A stretch of DNA of 64,000 nucleotides from the NCBI GenBank assembly GCA_016931255.1, contig JAFGFG010000003.1:1-64000 (forward strand), given 5' to 3'. A program made the position numbers and the translations under genes. Source of the stretch: Candidatus Aenigmatarchaeota archaeon. Its GTDB lineage: Archaea > Aenigmatarchaeota > Aenigmatarchaeia > QMZP01 > JAFGSV01. Of this stretch, positions 8,248 to 16,669 are shown one piece after another. Each line of letters opens with the position of its first letter. Within the stretch, counting starts at the first letter, position 1. The notes below the pieces were generated by a model that saw only the letters and a program-made list of their open reading frames with translations, made no database searches and was not told the origin of the DNA.

Positions 8248-9090
8248 ATGAGGCTCTTTTACTTCTTGGCAATTATCGGCGCTGCCCTTTTCCTTATAAC
8301 ACCATATGCATCTGCGATAAATGCCATGGACAGCCAGAAGGACATCACAATTGTGATAGAAAGGGGAAATTCATATGAATTCCCGCTTATACTGCAGAAT
8401 GTTGACGATGATTCAGGCATTGAGATACTCGGTGACAAGGACGGCTGGGTCGGATTCTGGAATCCTGATGCATATCAGTATACTGTAATCACAGGACAGT
8501 TCCTTGTCCTTATCAGCATAGAGGTTCCTGAGAATGCGAACCTCGGTGAGTATGATTTCGAGATAACTTCAGGCACAAACGTCATTTCAAAACTGAAGCT
8601 CAAGGTGACCATACAGCTTAGTGACGCAAAAGCGTACGAAAAGCTTGCGGATGTGGACAATGAAGTCGGGGACCTCAAGACCAAGGTTCTTGTGCTTAGC
8701 GATGACATAGGCGACCTAAGGTCGGATGTTGCCACACTTGAATACAGCCTCTCTGAAAAAGTCAGTGAAATCCAGGATTATCAGAAGGACCTAACAAAGC
8801 TTGAAACTGAGAATGAAAAGCTTTCAGATGACCTTGACGAAGTCAGTGAATTGTACCAGAATGCTTCTAAGAAGAACGAAGAGCTTACAACATTCACAGG
8901 AATGCTGGTAAACACTCAGATACCGGGAATGTTTACAATGGGTATAATACTGGGAATAACACTCGTCACTGTGATAGTGAAGAGGGAAATCGTAAAGAGA
9001 AAGGTCAAAAGCAAGATTAAATGTTCTGATTCCAGGCAGAAACCTCAGAAAGACAAAGACCTGTTCAGGTATTCCTATACAGGAAGATAA
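8248..9090 (+). CDS. Secreted/membrane coiled-coil protein
   Basis: 280 aa. An N-terminal signal peptide (~1-24, ending near ASAINA) is followed by a beta-rich extracellular domain (~25-125) like the NEW3-type Ig folds of archaeal surface proteins. A heptad-type coiled coil runs ~128-215 (DLKTKV, DIGDLRSDV, LETENEKL). A single membrane helix is at ~225-247 (MFTMGIILGITLVTVIV), then a basic cytoplasmic tail. ATTTATAGC centred ~25 bp before the ATG overlaps the stop of the GNAT gene and suggests its own leaderless transcript. Probably a cell-surface structural protein; partner unknown. Its stop abuts that of the convergent eL15 gene. Confidence 0.7.
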   Translation: MRLFYFLAIIGAALFLITPYASAINAMDSQKDITIVIERGNSYEFPLILQNVDDDSGIEILGDKDGWVGFWNPDAYQYTVITGQFLVLISIEVPENANLGEYDFEITSGTNVISKLKLKVTIQLSDAKAYEKLADVDNEVGDLKTKVLVLSDDIGDLRSDVATLEYSLSEKVSEIQDYQKDLTKLETENEKLSDDLDEVSELYQNASKKNEELTTFTGMLVNTQIPGMFTMGIILGITLVTVIVKREIVKRKVKSKIKCSDSRQKPQKDKDLFRYSYTGR

Positions 9091-9612
9091 TCAGGTTTTC
9101 TTGCCCTTGTGAAGAAGACCGCGTGATTTCTTGCCCGCTGATGTGAGGCCTCTTTTTGTGCGTCCTCTTGTTCCTGAAACCCATTTGAGTTCATTGTCAT
9201 TTTTGACCGAAGGATGATCACGGTCAGCAAGTATGACTTCGTACCATACGCTTTTCCCGTCTTCTCCTACCCAGTAAGAGTTGACGACTTCCATGTTGCT
9301 GAACCTTATTGAAGCCTTCTCCTCAGCAACCTGCTGCTTTGATTTGTTAAGAGAAAAGAATCTTCCTGACCTTTTCGGTCTTCGTCCTCCCGCAACCTTG
9401 GGTGTCTTCCTTCCGCCGCGGACGACCTTCACTCTTGCAACTATGATGCCCTGTTTTGCCTTGTATCCAAGGCTTCTTGCTCTGTCTAATCTTGTAGGAT
9501 TATCCAGCTTGGTGACAACAGGCTCATTCCTCCACTGGACAAGCTTGTCCTTGTAGATGCTGCCCATCTCTTTCTCAGGTTTTTTCCACAGAACTTTCAA
9601 ATAATTGTACAT
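9091..9612 (-). CDS. rpl15e: Ribosomal protein eL15
   Basis: Large-subunit ribosomal protein found in archaea and eukaryotes. The start MYNYLKVLWKKP matches the family's MYxYxxxxWxKP. Further on are TRLDRARSLGYKAKQG, the VRGGRKTPKVAGGRRPKR segment and a basic C-terminus. The ATG at 9610-9612 is chosen over one 21 nt upstream because TGTGATGTT, a GTGAT-type ribosome site, sits directly before it and family alignment starts there. The product is 173 aa, a normal length. It stands alone on this strand and meets the 8248 gene stop to stop with no spacer. Confidence 0.95.
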   Translation of the reverse strand: MYNYLKVLWKKPEKEMGSIYKDKLVQWRNEPVVTKLDNPTRLDRARSLGYKAKQGIIVARVKVVRGGRKTPKVAGGRRPKRSGRFFSLNKSKQQVAEEKASIRFSNMEVVNSYWVGEDGKSVWYEVILADRDHPSVKNDNELKWVSGTRGRTKRGLTSAGKKSRGLLHKGKKT

Positions 9613-9712
9613 AACATCACATTTTGCTTGCAAAGCTTATAAATGTTGATTATTAAATTATATTTATCTCTATTAGTAGCGATTATAAATTTAAATGTAT
9701 GAGGTGATTTGG

Positions 9713-10009
9713 ATGCACGCTGCTGTGAAAATAATTATCGGTCTTTTGATAATCGCAGTAGGTTTTGGTCTTTTCGTGGATTCCGTCTACGGAAACAGGT
9801 GGACAGGCGTAAGCGTCTCATGGTGGCACAACTTCGTTGTTGTTGTCACAGGCGTGATACCGGCTCTCCTTATCCTGGCAGGCCTTTTCGTAGTATGGCT
9901 TGAGGCAGATGAACTCAAGGCAGAAAAGGAAATGCATGAAGAAACCAAAACTGCTGAAGATGCAGTCAAGAAGGCTGTTACAGCAAAGAAAACCGTAAAG
10001 AAGAAGTAA
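9713..10009 (+). CDS. Small two-helix membrane protein with Lys-rich tail
   Basis: 98 aa. Two hydrophobic segments (~4-24 and ~45-66) flank a short Trp-rich loop containing VSWWHN. A charged tail of repeated Lys/Ala/Glu, ending KKTVKKK, is probably cytoplasmic. A strong ribosome site GAGGTGATT (9701-9709) lies just before the ATG at 9713 and decides against the in-frame ATG at 9695. A TATA-like GATTATAAATTT lies at 9681-9692. No family recognised; the basic tail could contact nucleic acid or acidic partners. Confidence 0.65.
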   Translation: MHAAVKIIIGLLIIAVGFGLFVDSVYGNRWTGVSVSWWHNFVVVVTGVIPALLILAGLFVVWLEADELKAEKEMHEETKTAEDAVKKAVTAKKTVKKK

Positions 10010-10030
10010 TGCCAGCTTTGTTTTTTGGCA
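10010..10030. terminator. Possible bidirectional terminator hairpin
   Basis: TGCCA (10010-10014) and TGGCA (10026-10030) can pair around an 11-nt loop with a run of six T, followed by further T-rich sequence. It lies in the 33-bp gap between two convergent stops. Archaeal termination mainly needs T-runs, so the stem may be incidental. Confidence 0.3.
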
Positions 10031-10042
10031 AACTTTATTTTA

Positions 10043-10693
10043 TTATGAGAAACGGAGCTTCAGGACACCGTTCCTAAATTCCTTTCCTTTCATTCTGAAG
10101 TTCTCAGGCTTGGTAAGTATCTTGAAGTATGCTTTGTCCCCTGCTATTGCCTTCACCTCAACGGAAGAGTTCAGCTCATTTATGTAAATATCCTCGACCC
10201 CCTTTACATCCGGGAGATTTATGTCAACAGCGACAGCGTCGCCAATTCTTTTAATCTCTGCTTTGGGCTCCTCGGTTTTCTTTGGAATCTTCCTGATTGC
10301 AGGTATTTTCAGTGTCCTTTTTTCAGGCCTTACGCCGAACCTGTCCTCAATCTGCCTCTCAACATTCTCCCTGCTGACGCCGCCGAAGGTCTTTATGTCC
10401 ACATCCGGCTTCTGTCCTGTTCCGCTTCTTATGCGGACTGTGAAACCCCTTCTTTTTGGCTGCTCTCCTGACTGCCTGCGGAACATTGGGGAAAGGTCTA
10501 TTGCTTCTATGTCCTTTTCCATTTCCCTCTCCATCCCGCTGAATCCGGGTAGTGTATTTTTCATCTTCCCGAAAACCTGGCTGAAAAGGTCCCTGCCCAT
10601 GTCATCAAACGGGTCTCCGCCTTTCTTTGAGCCGCATTTTGGACAGAAATTCCATGCGCTTTCAATTTCAGAACCGCATCTGTTGCATTTCAT
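10043..10693 (-). CDS. Zinc-ribbon protein with Hsp20/alpha-crystallin-like C-terminal domain
   Basis: About 216 aa. The N-terminal zinc ribbon has CNRCGS at residues ~3-8 and CPKCGS at ~17-22. The middle (~30-140) is basic and proline-containing. The last ~65 residues (from IGDAVAVDINLPDV to VLKLRFS) have the beta-strand pattern and ending of an alpha-crystallin/p23-like domain. I start at the ATG 10691-10693: TTTATAAG (10717-10724, minus strand) is ~27 bp from it but too close to the upstream ATG at 10711. Role unknown; a nucleic-acid- or protein-binding chaperone-like function is inference. Confidence 0.65.
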   Translation of the reverse strand: MKCNRCGSEIESAWNFCPKCGSKKGGDPFDDMGRDLFSQVFGKMKNTLPGFSGMEREMEKDIEAIDLSPMFRRQSGEQPKRRGFTVRIRSGTGQKPDVDIKTFGGVSRENVERQIEDRFGVRPEKRTLKIPAIRKIPKKTEEPKAEIKRIGDAVAVDINLPDVKGVEDIYINELNSSVEVKAIAGDKAYFKILTKPENFRMKGKEFRNGVLKLRFS

Positions 10694-10733
10694 AGTAGAT
10701 TTCTTCGTCATGAGGGCTTATAAATTTTGAGAA

Positions 10734-12728
10734 TCAGTAAAGCTCTTCATCATATGATTCCTCACCCTGTGGAGAATCCTCACTGCCGCCCTTGAGCTTT
10801 GAACCGTATTTACTATAGACAAAGAATCCGGCACCACCGAGAACAGCCAGTACGATGACTATAATAACGTATGTGACCCATGAGCTGTCACCTCCCGGGG
10901 AAGGACCTCCGAGTTCCATTGCGAGCGCAATCTCCTGAAATGCCTCATATCTCGCCTTGGCTGATGCGTAGCTTTCAGCGGCTGTTGCATATTCACCGGA
11001 ATCATATGAGCTCTGAGTATCAGAAACCTCGCTGTCAATAATATAAAACATGTCATCAACTGTGGCTGAGTCGAACCCCAGACCAGCGAATGTTTCCTTC
11101 AGGATGGCTATATCGGTGCTCAGCGTCTCTATGTCGTATGATATGTCCCCTGTGCACATCATCTTTATATATATATTGGAGCTGCCTCCGCTGCTTGTGA
11201 GGGTGACATATCCCTCATTGACTCTGCTGTCAGGAACCAGCACAAGCTTTAGCGTGCCTATCCCGCCTGCACTTATCGAGGAGGGAGCACTCGTGCCTTC
11301 GGAGAGCGAGATGCCGCTTGGATTGTAGCTGAATGCGTTCATGAGTGTGCTCCCCGTGTTCTTGACTGTGAATGACGCCTCGTATTCCTCATCCATCCTG
11401 CAGTCGTCAGTGAAAAGATATCCCGGGCTTATATCCATGGCAGTTCCCGCTCCGGTTGCCTGCCCCGGAAGGTCAAGGTTTATGCTGACATCTATCGGGA
11501 CCGCGACTATCCCGTTGCCTGTGACAATCACCTTCCCCTCAACATCATCAAAGACCGTTAACGGGTTTGTCTCAATTGTAAGCACAGTTGATGACGAGGC
11601 AGCGACCACGCTCTTATCTATCCTGGCTTCAGCGGCAGTGCCAAGTCCCTGCGTTGTCACGGAAAGCGTCAGTGTTTCAACGCCTGTGTTTTGGATTGTT
11701 ATGTTCTCTGATGACCTCACAGACCTGTTGGAAACAGTGAATGACGCCGCGGTCTTGCTGACTGAGAACAGTCTTTTTGCATTGAAAGTGACATCAGCAG
11801 TTGCATTGCCTGCCTCAGCCACAATTCTGTAATCGCCTTCAGCGTAGCCTATGGGCAGCACGTATTCAGCTGAATACCGTTCACTGACAGCTGTCACCTT
11901 GTCTATCTCCTCGAATGCCCCTGAAGGCTTCTGGAGCTTCAGCGTCACGGTGCTGTATTTGGTCTGGCCTGAAATCATGACTGATTCGCCAAGCCAGTAG
12001 GAACTCTTGTCAATCTTCGTGTTCAGCTCAACGCCCTCGGTTCCTATTGTGAACTTTGCAAGGTCGCCTCCCCTGTATTTGTCGGACGTCTTGAAACTGA
12101 ATGCGAGATAGTAGGTTCCGGGGTCTACTGACTCTATGCTCGTGAAGAACACGCCTGAAGAATTGCCCTTGGTAAGGTTCTTCTTTTCGACGTCGTCGAC
12201 TATCTTTCCTGTGTATGCATCATAAATTTTTATTGAGACATACTCCGTATCTATGGGAGCTTCCACGCTTATGTAGACATCATCATCCACTATGTTTATC
12301 GCGTGCTTCATGGTCTTGCTGTTCACAGGCACATCCCAGTCGAAGTACACGCTTTTGTCATAATTGAATGCATAACCATTGAAAAGATAGTTCCCGCTGT
12401 ACCTGAAAGGACTCGGACCGCAGTTTCCCTCGAAATTGCTGTACTTCCCGGAGAACTCGCACACCCAGCAGTCCCCGAACCTGTGCAAGAGACCCCTTGC
12501 GACAAGGTTGTGCTCTATAGGGTCCTGTATGTCCCACTCAATGCGCATGGCTCCTGTGAGGTTGCTCAGGTTTGATGCAACGAAGTATGTCGGCACAACG
12601 ACAATGACGCTGCCGTTGACAGAAGGATTAGCAGGTATGAGCTTGAAGTCGCATATCTCCTCTGCAAGTACGCTCCCCGAGAACATTGTAAAAGCAATCA
12701 TCGCAGCGAGAAATACTGATTTCTTCAT
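10734..12728 (-). CDS. Large secreted, membrane-anchored Ig-like surface protein
   Basis: 664 aa. A signal peptide occupies residues ~1-22 (ends GSVLAEE). A long beta-rich ectodomain with many N-x-S/T glycosylation sequons follows, containing NEW3/CARDB-like Ig repeats (for example FTVKNTGSTLMNAF). A helical stretch lies at ~555-610. One membrane helix (~625-645, SWVTYVIIVIVLAVLGGAGFF) precedes a short acidic cytoplasmic tail ending EELY. This is the layout of archaeal S-layer-associated proteins. Its leaderless start is supported by an AT box ~28 bp upstream, shared with the divergent gene at 12784. Confidence 0.75.
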   Translation of the reverse strand: MKKSVFLAAMIAFTMFSGSVLAEEICDFKLIPANPSVNGSVIVVVPTYFVASNLSNLTGAMRIEWDIQDPIEHNLVARGLLHRFGDCWVCEFSGKYSNFEGNCGPSPFRYSGNYLFNGYAFNYDKSVYFDWDVPVNSKTMKHAINIVDDDVYISVEAPIDTEYVSIKIYDAYTGKIVDDVEKKNLTKGNSSGVFFTSIESVDPGTYYLAFSFKTSDKYRGGDLAKFTIGTEGVELNTKIDKSSYWLGESVMISGQTKYSTVTLKLQKPSGAFEEIDKVTAVSERYSAEYVLPIGYAEGDYRIVAEAGNATADVTFNAKRLFSVSKTAASFTVSNRSVRSSENITIQNTGVETLTLSVTTQGLGTAAEARIDKSVVAASSSTVLTIETNPLTVFDDVEGKVIVTGNGIVAVPIDVSINLDLPGQATGAGTAMDISPGYLFTDDCRMDEEYEASFTVKNTGSTLMNAFSYNPSGISLSEGTSAPSSISAGGIGTLKLVLVPDSRVNEGYVTLTSSGGSSNIYIKMMCTGDISYDIETLSTDIAILKETFAGLGFDSATVDDMFYIIDSEVSDTQSSYDSGEYATAAESYASAKARYEAFQEIALAMELGGPSPGGDSSWVTYVIIVIVLAVLGGAGFFVYSKYGSKLKGGSEDSPQGEESYDEELY

Positions 12729-12783
12729 ACTATAAACTTTGCCATTGGGAATACTTAAATATTATTTATACAATACTGTTAGC
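12729..12783. promoter_or_regulatory. Divergent promoter with one central TATA box
   Basis: A 55-bp spacer between ATGs at 12728 (-) and 12784 (+). The only TATA-like element, ACTTAAATATT (about 12753-12763), is centred 26-28 bp from each ATG and reads as a TATA box on both strands. Both genes would then be leaderless from one shared element. Spacing-based inference. Confidence 0.5.
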
Positions 12784-13104
12784 ATGGTATCATTGGATAA
12801 GTTCAAGGATTTTGACCTGAGGGTCGGGGAAGTCATCTCAGCTGACCCGCTTGAGGGAAGCGACAAGCTTTTCGTGCTTCAGGTGGATGTCGGCGGAAGG
12901 CAGGTCCAACTCGTCGCGGGACTGCGCGGGCATTACTCAGAAGATGAGATAGTCGGAAAGAAGATTGTTGTCATAACAAATCTTGAGCCTGCGACCATAC
13001 GCGGGGTTGAATCCCAGGGAATGCTCCTCGCAGCCATCGACGGTTCAGACGCAAGCCTTCTGACAATAGACAGGGACGTCGCTGTCGGCTCCAAGGTCAT
13101 GTAA
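12784..13104 (+). CDS. tRNA-binding OB-fold protein (MetRS beta / Trbp111 type)
   Basis: 106 aa, a stand-alone OB-fold of the EMAPII/Trbp111/MetG C-terminal family that binds tRNA in a structure-specific way and can dimerise with methionyl-tRNA synthetase. It opens FKDFDLRVGEV. Typical landmarks are GSDKLFVLQVDVGG (~27-40), VAGLRGHYSEDEIVGK and NLEPATIRGVESQGMLLAA (~72-90). Archaea often encode it separately from MetRS, which is not in this window. I start at 12784, where an AT-rich TATA box lies 25 bp upstream. An in-frame ATG 45 nt earlier would overlap that promoter. Confidence 0.9.
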   Translation: MVSLDKFKDFDLRVGEVISADPLEGSDKLFVLQVDVGGRQVQLVAGLRGHYSEDEIVGKKIVVITNLEPATIRGVESQGMLLAAIDGSDASLLTIDRDVAVGSKVM

Positions 13105-13168
13105 AGTATTTTCCGCGAGCGCTTTTGAAAAAAGGGCTCTTTTTATTTTTCCTTTCACATTTCTCTTT

Positions 13169-13828
13169 ATGTCCGGGAAGAGGGTAGAACTCATAGTAGA
13201 CCACAGGGAGAAGAGGACCAGGACTTTCGAGTGGCTGAAGACTTTCGATGCGGATATAACAGAGAAGCAACTGGATGTGGCTGATTACATAGTATCTGAC
13301 AGGATAGGCATAGAGAGGAAGACTGTGGATGACTTCCTTAATTCAATCTTCAATAAGCGCCTTTTCGAGCAGCTTGAAAAGCTCACGGGAACATTTGAGA
13401 AGCCGCTGCTGATAATAGAAGGTGATCCGGGTCATCTCTTCGAACTGAGAAATGTCCATCCCAATGCGATACACGGTGCACTCTCTTCAATAACGATTGA
13501 TTACGGGGTACCAATAATATGGTCGCACTCGCCGAAAGTGACTGCATCACAGATATACTGGATAGCATACAGGGAGCAGGTAAAGAAAAGTAATGGTGTG
13601 CAGGCACGCGTCTGCAAGAAGGTGAAGAGTTCAGGCGAGCATCAGGAGTTCATAATCTCAGGACTTCCGAACATAAACAGCAAGATAAGCAAACGCCTGC
13701 TCGAGAAGTTCGGGACAGTGAAAAATGTCTTCAGCGCTAGGGAAGAAAGGCTCATGAAGGTTGAGGGCATAGGTAAAAAGAAGGCCCGCGACATATTCTG
13801 CCTTCTCAACGAGAAGTATGAGAAGTGA
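13169..13828 (+). CDS. xpf: XPF/ERCC4-family structure-specific endonuclease
   Basis: 219 aa with an ERCC4 nuclease domain (~1-135) and tandem helix-hairpin-helix (~150-215). The catalytic signature is GIERKTVDDF (residues ~49-58), with VDHREKR at ~10-16 and LIIEGD downstream. The HhH region contains GLPNINSKISKRLLEKFG and VEGIGKKKARDI. Such enzymes cut 3'-flap and fork structures. In euryarchaea this module is fused to the Hef helicase; here the helicase is separate at 628-2190. A TATA-like TTTTTATTT centred 26 bp upstream supports a leaderless ATG. Its stop abuts that of pyrG. Confidence 0.93.
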   Translation: MSGKRVELIVDHREKRTRTFEWLKTFDADITEKQLDVADYIVSDRIGIERKTVDDFLNSIFNKRLFEQLEKLTGTFEKPLLIIEGDPGHLFELRNVHPNAIHGALSSITIDYGVPIIWSHSPKVTASQIYWIAYREQVKKSNGVQARVCKKVKSSGEHQEFIISGLPNINSKISKRLLEKFGTVKNVFSAREERLMKVEGIGKKKARDIFCLLNEKYEK

Positions 13829-15448
13829 CTACTTTCCGAGCGCAGATTTTATGAAACCGTAGAAAAGCGGATTGGGCTTAAGCACTCTCGATGTAAACTC
13901 CGGATGGAACTGGCTTGCCATGAAGAACTTGTGCCCCGGAAGTTCCAGTATCTGCATTATCTCCCCTGTTGAGTCATGGCCTGAGAATACAAGCCCTTTA
14001 TTTTCAAGCCTTGTTATGTATTCAGGATTGAATTCGTACCTGTGGCGGAACCTCTCCCTGACTTTCCTGAAGCCGTAAAGCTTCTCAGCAGCGCTTCCCT
14101 TTTTTATCAGTACATCCTGACCGCCGAGCCTCATGGTGCCGCCCTTCTTGTAGACATTCTTCTGGCTTGGAAGGATGTCTATGACAGGATGAGGAGTGTT
14201 CTTGTCTATCTCCGTGCTGTTGGCCTTCGCAAGTCCGCAGACGTTCCTTGCGTACTCTATTGAGGCGAGCTGGAACCCGTAGCATAGTCCAAGGAAGGGA
14301 ATGTTGTTCTCCCTTGCGTACCTCACGCACTCGATTTTTCCCTCTGTGCCGCGGGAGCCGAATCCGCCGGGAACTATGACACCGTCGATGCCTTTAAGGG
14401 CCTCGCCTGCTTTCACTTTTCCTTTCTCTATGTCAGTGGTCTCCACCCATTTTATCTTGACAGTGCATCCCAGCATGCCTGCCGCATGCTTGAGGGACTG
14501 CTCTATGGAAACGTAGGAATCGTGAAGAGCCATGTACTTGCCTGTCATGGCGACATTTATCTCTTTCTTCGACTTCATCCTTGAAAGCATCTTCTTCCAT
14601 TCTTCAAGGCCGTTGGTCGACCTGTCATCGATGTCGAAAAGCTCCATGACCTTTTTGTGTACATTCTGCTCCTCAAGGAAAGCCGGGAGCTTGTATATGT
14701 TGTCAAGGTCCTGCCCGCGTATTATGTTGTCCTCGCATACGCCTGTAAACAGGGCTATCTTGCTTATTATCTTGTCCTGAATAGGTACCTGGCACCTGAG
14801 GAAGACAAAGTCAGGCTGGATGCCTATCTCCCTGAGTTTTTGTACGGACTGCTGCGTGGGCTTTGTCTTCTGCTCACCCACGACCTGAAGTATGGGTATG
14901 AGCGTGCAGTGAACGAATATGACATCAGCCTCCATTGACAGCTGCCTCAGCGCTTCAAGGAAAATCAGATTCTCAATGTCACCGACCGTCCCGCCGACCT
15001 CTATGAGCTCAATCTCCGCCTTGTTCCTCCTGGCAACATCCTTGAACCAGTCCTTGAGCTCATCGGTTATGTGCGGTATCAGCTGAACCGTCTTTCCCAG
15101 ATAAACTCCTTCCCTCTCCTTGTCTATAACCTTTTTGTATATTTTTCCTGTTGTTATATTGGAGCGGCTCGTGAGGTTGAGATTCATGAACCTCTCGTAA
15201 TTGCCGAGATCCATGTCCACTTCCCCGCCGTCATCAAGAACGAACACCTCACCGTGCTCAACAGGATTCATGGTGCCTGCGTCGGCATTGATATAGGGAT
15301 CTATCTTTATGGGAACAACTTTAAGTCCCTTGGCCTGAAGAAGCCGTCCGAGAGAAGCAGTGAAAATGCCTTTGCCCAGTCCTGAAATCACTCCTCCGGT
15401 GACAACTATGTACTTGGTCTTGTCCCTGACCAAACATTTCTTCTGCAT
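13829..15448 (-). CDS. pyrG: CTP synthase
   Basis: Makes CTP from UTP, ATP and glutamine. 539 aa, the standard length. The N-terminal synthetase domain has [19 protein letters not shown] (~17-35), [13 protein letters not shown] and GGTVGDIE. The C-terminal glutaminase domain has [13 protein letters not shown], the nucleophile in GLCYGFQLA, and QFHPEFTSR with the His/Glu pair. All catalytic parts are intact. GTATAAAAAATTTT at ~15468-15480, next to the TBP stop, is a TATA box 26 bp before the ATG. Probably monocistronic. Confidence 0.97.
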   Translation of the reverse strand: MQKKCLVRDKTKYIVVTGGVISGLGKGIFTASLGRLLQAKGLKVVPIKIDPYINADAGTMNPVEHGEVFVLDDGGEVDMDLGNYERFMNLNLTSRSNITTGKIYKKVIDKEREGVYLGKTVQLIPHITDELKDWFKDVARRNKAEIELIEVGGTVGDIENLIFLEALRQLSMEADVIFVHCTLIPILQVVGEQKTKPTQQSVQKLREIGIQPDFVFLRCQVPIQDKIISKIALFTGVCEDNIIRGQDLDNIYKLPAFLEEQNVHKKVMELFDIDDRSTNGLEEWKKMLSRMKSKKEINVAMTGKYMALHDSYVSIEQSLKHAAGMLGCTVKIKWVETTDIEKGKVKAGEALKGIDGVIVPGGFGSRGTEGKIECVRYARENNIPFLGLCYGFQLASIEYARNVCGLAKANSTEIDKNTPHPVIDILPSQKNVYKKGGTMRLGGQDVLIKKGSAAEKLYGFRKVRERFRHRYEFNPEYITRLENKGLVFSGHDSTGEIMQILELPGHKFFMASQFHPEFTSRVLKPNPLFYGFIKSALGK

Positions 15449-15482
15449 ACTATCTTATGCGAAAAAGAGTATAAAAAATTTT

Positions 15483-16058
15483 CTAATTGCTGGCAGGAAT
15501 TGGCTGTACAGGCACGCCAATGGCTTCAAGCTTCCCGCGGAAGCTTGTGAGTGCTGTATGTATGTCTTCCTGGTTCCTTGAGCCCGTGCATATCATCTTT
15601 CCGGTTCCGAAGAGCAGGAATGCCACCCTCGGCTCGGTAAGCCTGAAAACAAGTCCAGGGAATGATTCCGGCTCGTATTCGCTGTTCTCAAGATTGAAGG
15701 CAATCTGGTCCAGATCGAGCTTCTGGTCGACATGCATCTGCGTTGAAGCCACTATGTTCTCGACTTTCAGGGCATAATCCTTGGGAACGTTGACATCAAG
15801 TCCCCTGAGGTCGTTTATCACCTTCTCGACAGCAACCTTTGCGGATTCTATGCTTCTTGCGCCTGTGCATACGATTTTGCCTGAAGAGAATATGAGAGTT
15901 GCGACCCTCGGCTCCTTTATCCTGTATATCACACCAGGGAATGACTCCGGTGCGTATTCTGCTGCGTCCAGTTCCACTGATATCTTCTCAAGAGGAACAT
16001 CGACACCAAGTGTGGCGAAGACCACGACATTTTCAACCTTTACATCGAATCCCGACAT
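15483..16058 (-). CDS. tbp: TATA-box-binding protein
   Basis: Archaeal general transcription factor; binds the TATA boxes seen throughout the window and recruits TFB. 191 aa with two direct repeats of the saddle fold. Both carry the pattern ...YEPESFPG(L/V)xxRxxEPRxxxLxFxxGKxxCTG (first PRVATLIFSSG, second PRVAFLLFGTG). I use the ATG at 16056-16058 because AAAGGTG (16065-16071) is placed as its ribosome site; translation from a TTG 15 nt upstream is unlikely. TTTTTAAAG at ~16097-16105 predicts a short leader of ~15 nt, unlike most genes here. Confidence 0.96.
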   Translation of the reverse strand: MSGFDVKVENVVVFATLGVDVPLEKISVELDAAEYAPESFPGVIYRIKEPRVATLIFSSGKIVCTGARSIESAKVAVEKVINDLRGLDVNVPKDYALKVENIVASTQMHVDQKLDLDQIAFNLENSEYEPESFPGLVFRLTEPRVAFLLFGTGKMICTGSRNQEDIHTALTSFRGKLEAIGVPVQPIPASN

Positions 16059-16168
16059 ATTGACACCTTTCAAGTGCTATTATTCTAACCATAAGTTTTT
16101 TAAAGGGTAAACACAGGCTTTCCGTGTGATGGCGCAAGCGTTTTATATCTCTTTTGCATATCTTCTTC

Positions 16169-16669
16169 ATGGCAACAGCGCTTTTTGTAGGCAGGTTCCA
16201 GCCGTTCCACAACGGCCATATGGAAATACTGGAAAGCATTTCTAGGAGATATGATAAGATAATCATAATAATAGGCTCAGCCGACCAGAAGGGCACGAAA
16301 GAGAACCCATTCTCTGTGGAAGAGAGGATAGAGATGATAAGACTGCCGCTGGAGGCGCGTGGGATAAGGAACTTTGAGATAGACTCTGTTGAGGATTTTC
16401 ATGATGCCAATCTTTGGTCATCAGCCATAAAGAAAGCGCGCAAATTTGACATAGTTTACTCAAGGAATCCATGGACCCTGAAATGCTTCAGGGAAAATGG
16501 TGTGAAAGCAAGGAAGCACAAACTCCACCACGAAAGGAGATACAGCGGAAAGGAAATACGGAAACGGATACTGAAAGGCCGGATGTGGAACACGCTTGTT
16601 CCTGAGGAGACGTATGCTTTCATCAGGTCTGTTAAAGGAGAGGAGAGGCTCAGAAGGCTTTCAGAATGA
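16169..16669 (+). CDS. nadM: Nicotinamide-nucleotide adenylyltransferase, archaeal NadM
   Basis: Transfers AMP from ATP to NMN (or nicotinate mononucleotide) to form NAD. 166 aa. The nucleotidyltransferase signature GRFQPFHNGHME starts at residue ~8, and YSRNPWT (~110) and the YSGKEIR motif (equivalent to ISxTxxR) near 132 are family features. The ATG at 16169 fits a leaderless start: TTTTATAT (16141-16148) is ~25 bp upstream. Its stop overlaps the next start (ATGA at 16666), beginning an operon that runs through thyA to asnS. Confidence 0.95.
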   Translation: MATALFVGRFQPFHNGHMEILESISRRYDKIIIIIGSADQKGTKENPFSVEERIEMIRLPLEARGIRNFEIDSVEDFHDANLWSSAIKKARKFDIVYSRNPWTLKCFRENGVKARKHKLHHERRYSGKEIRKRILKGRMWNTLVPEETYAFIRSVKGEERLRRLSE

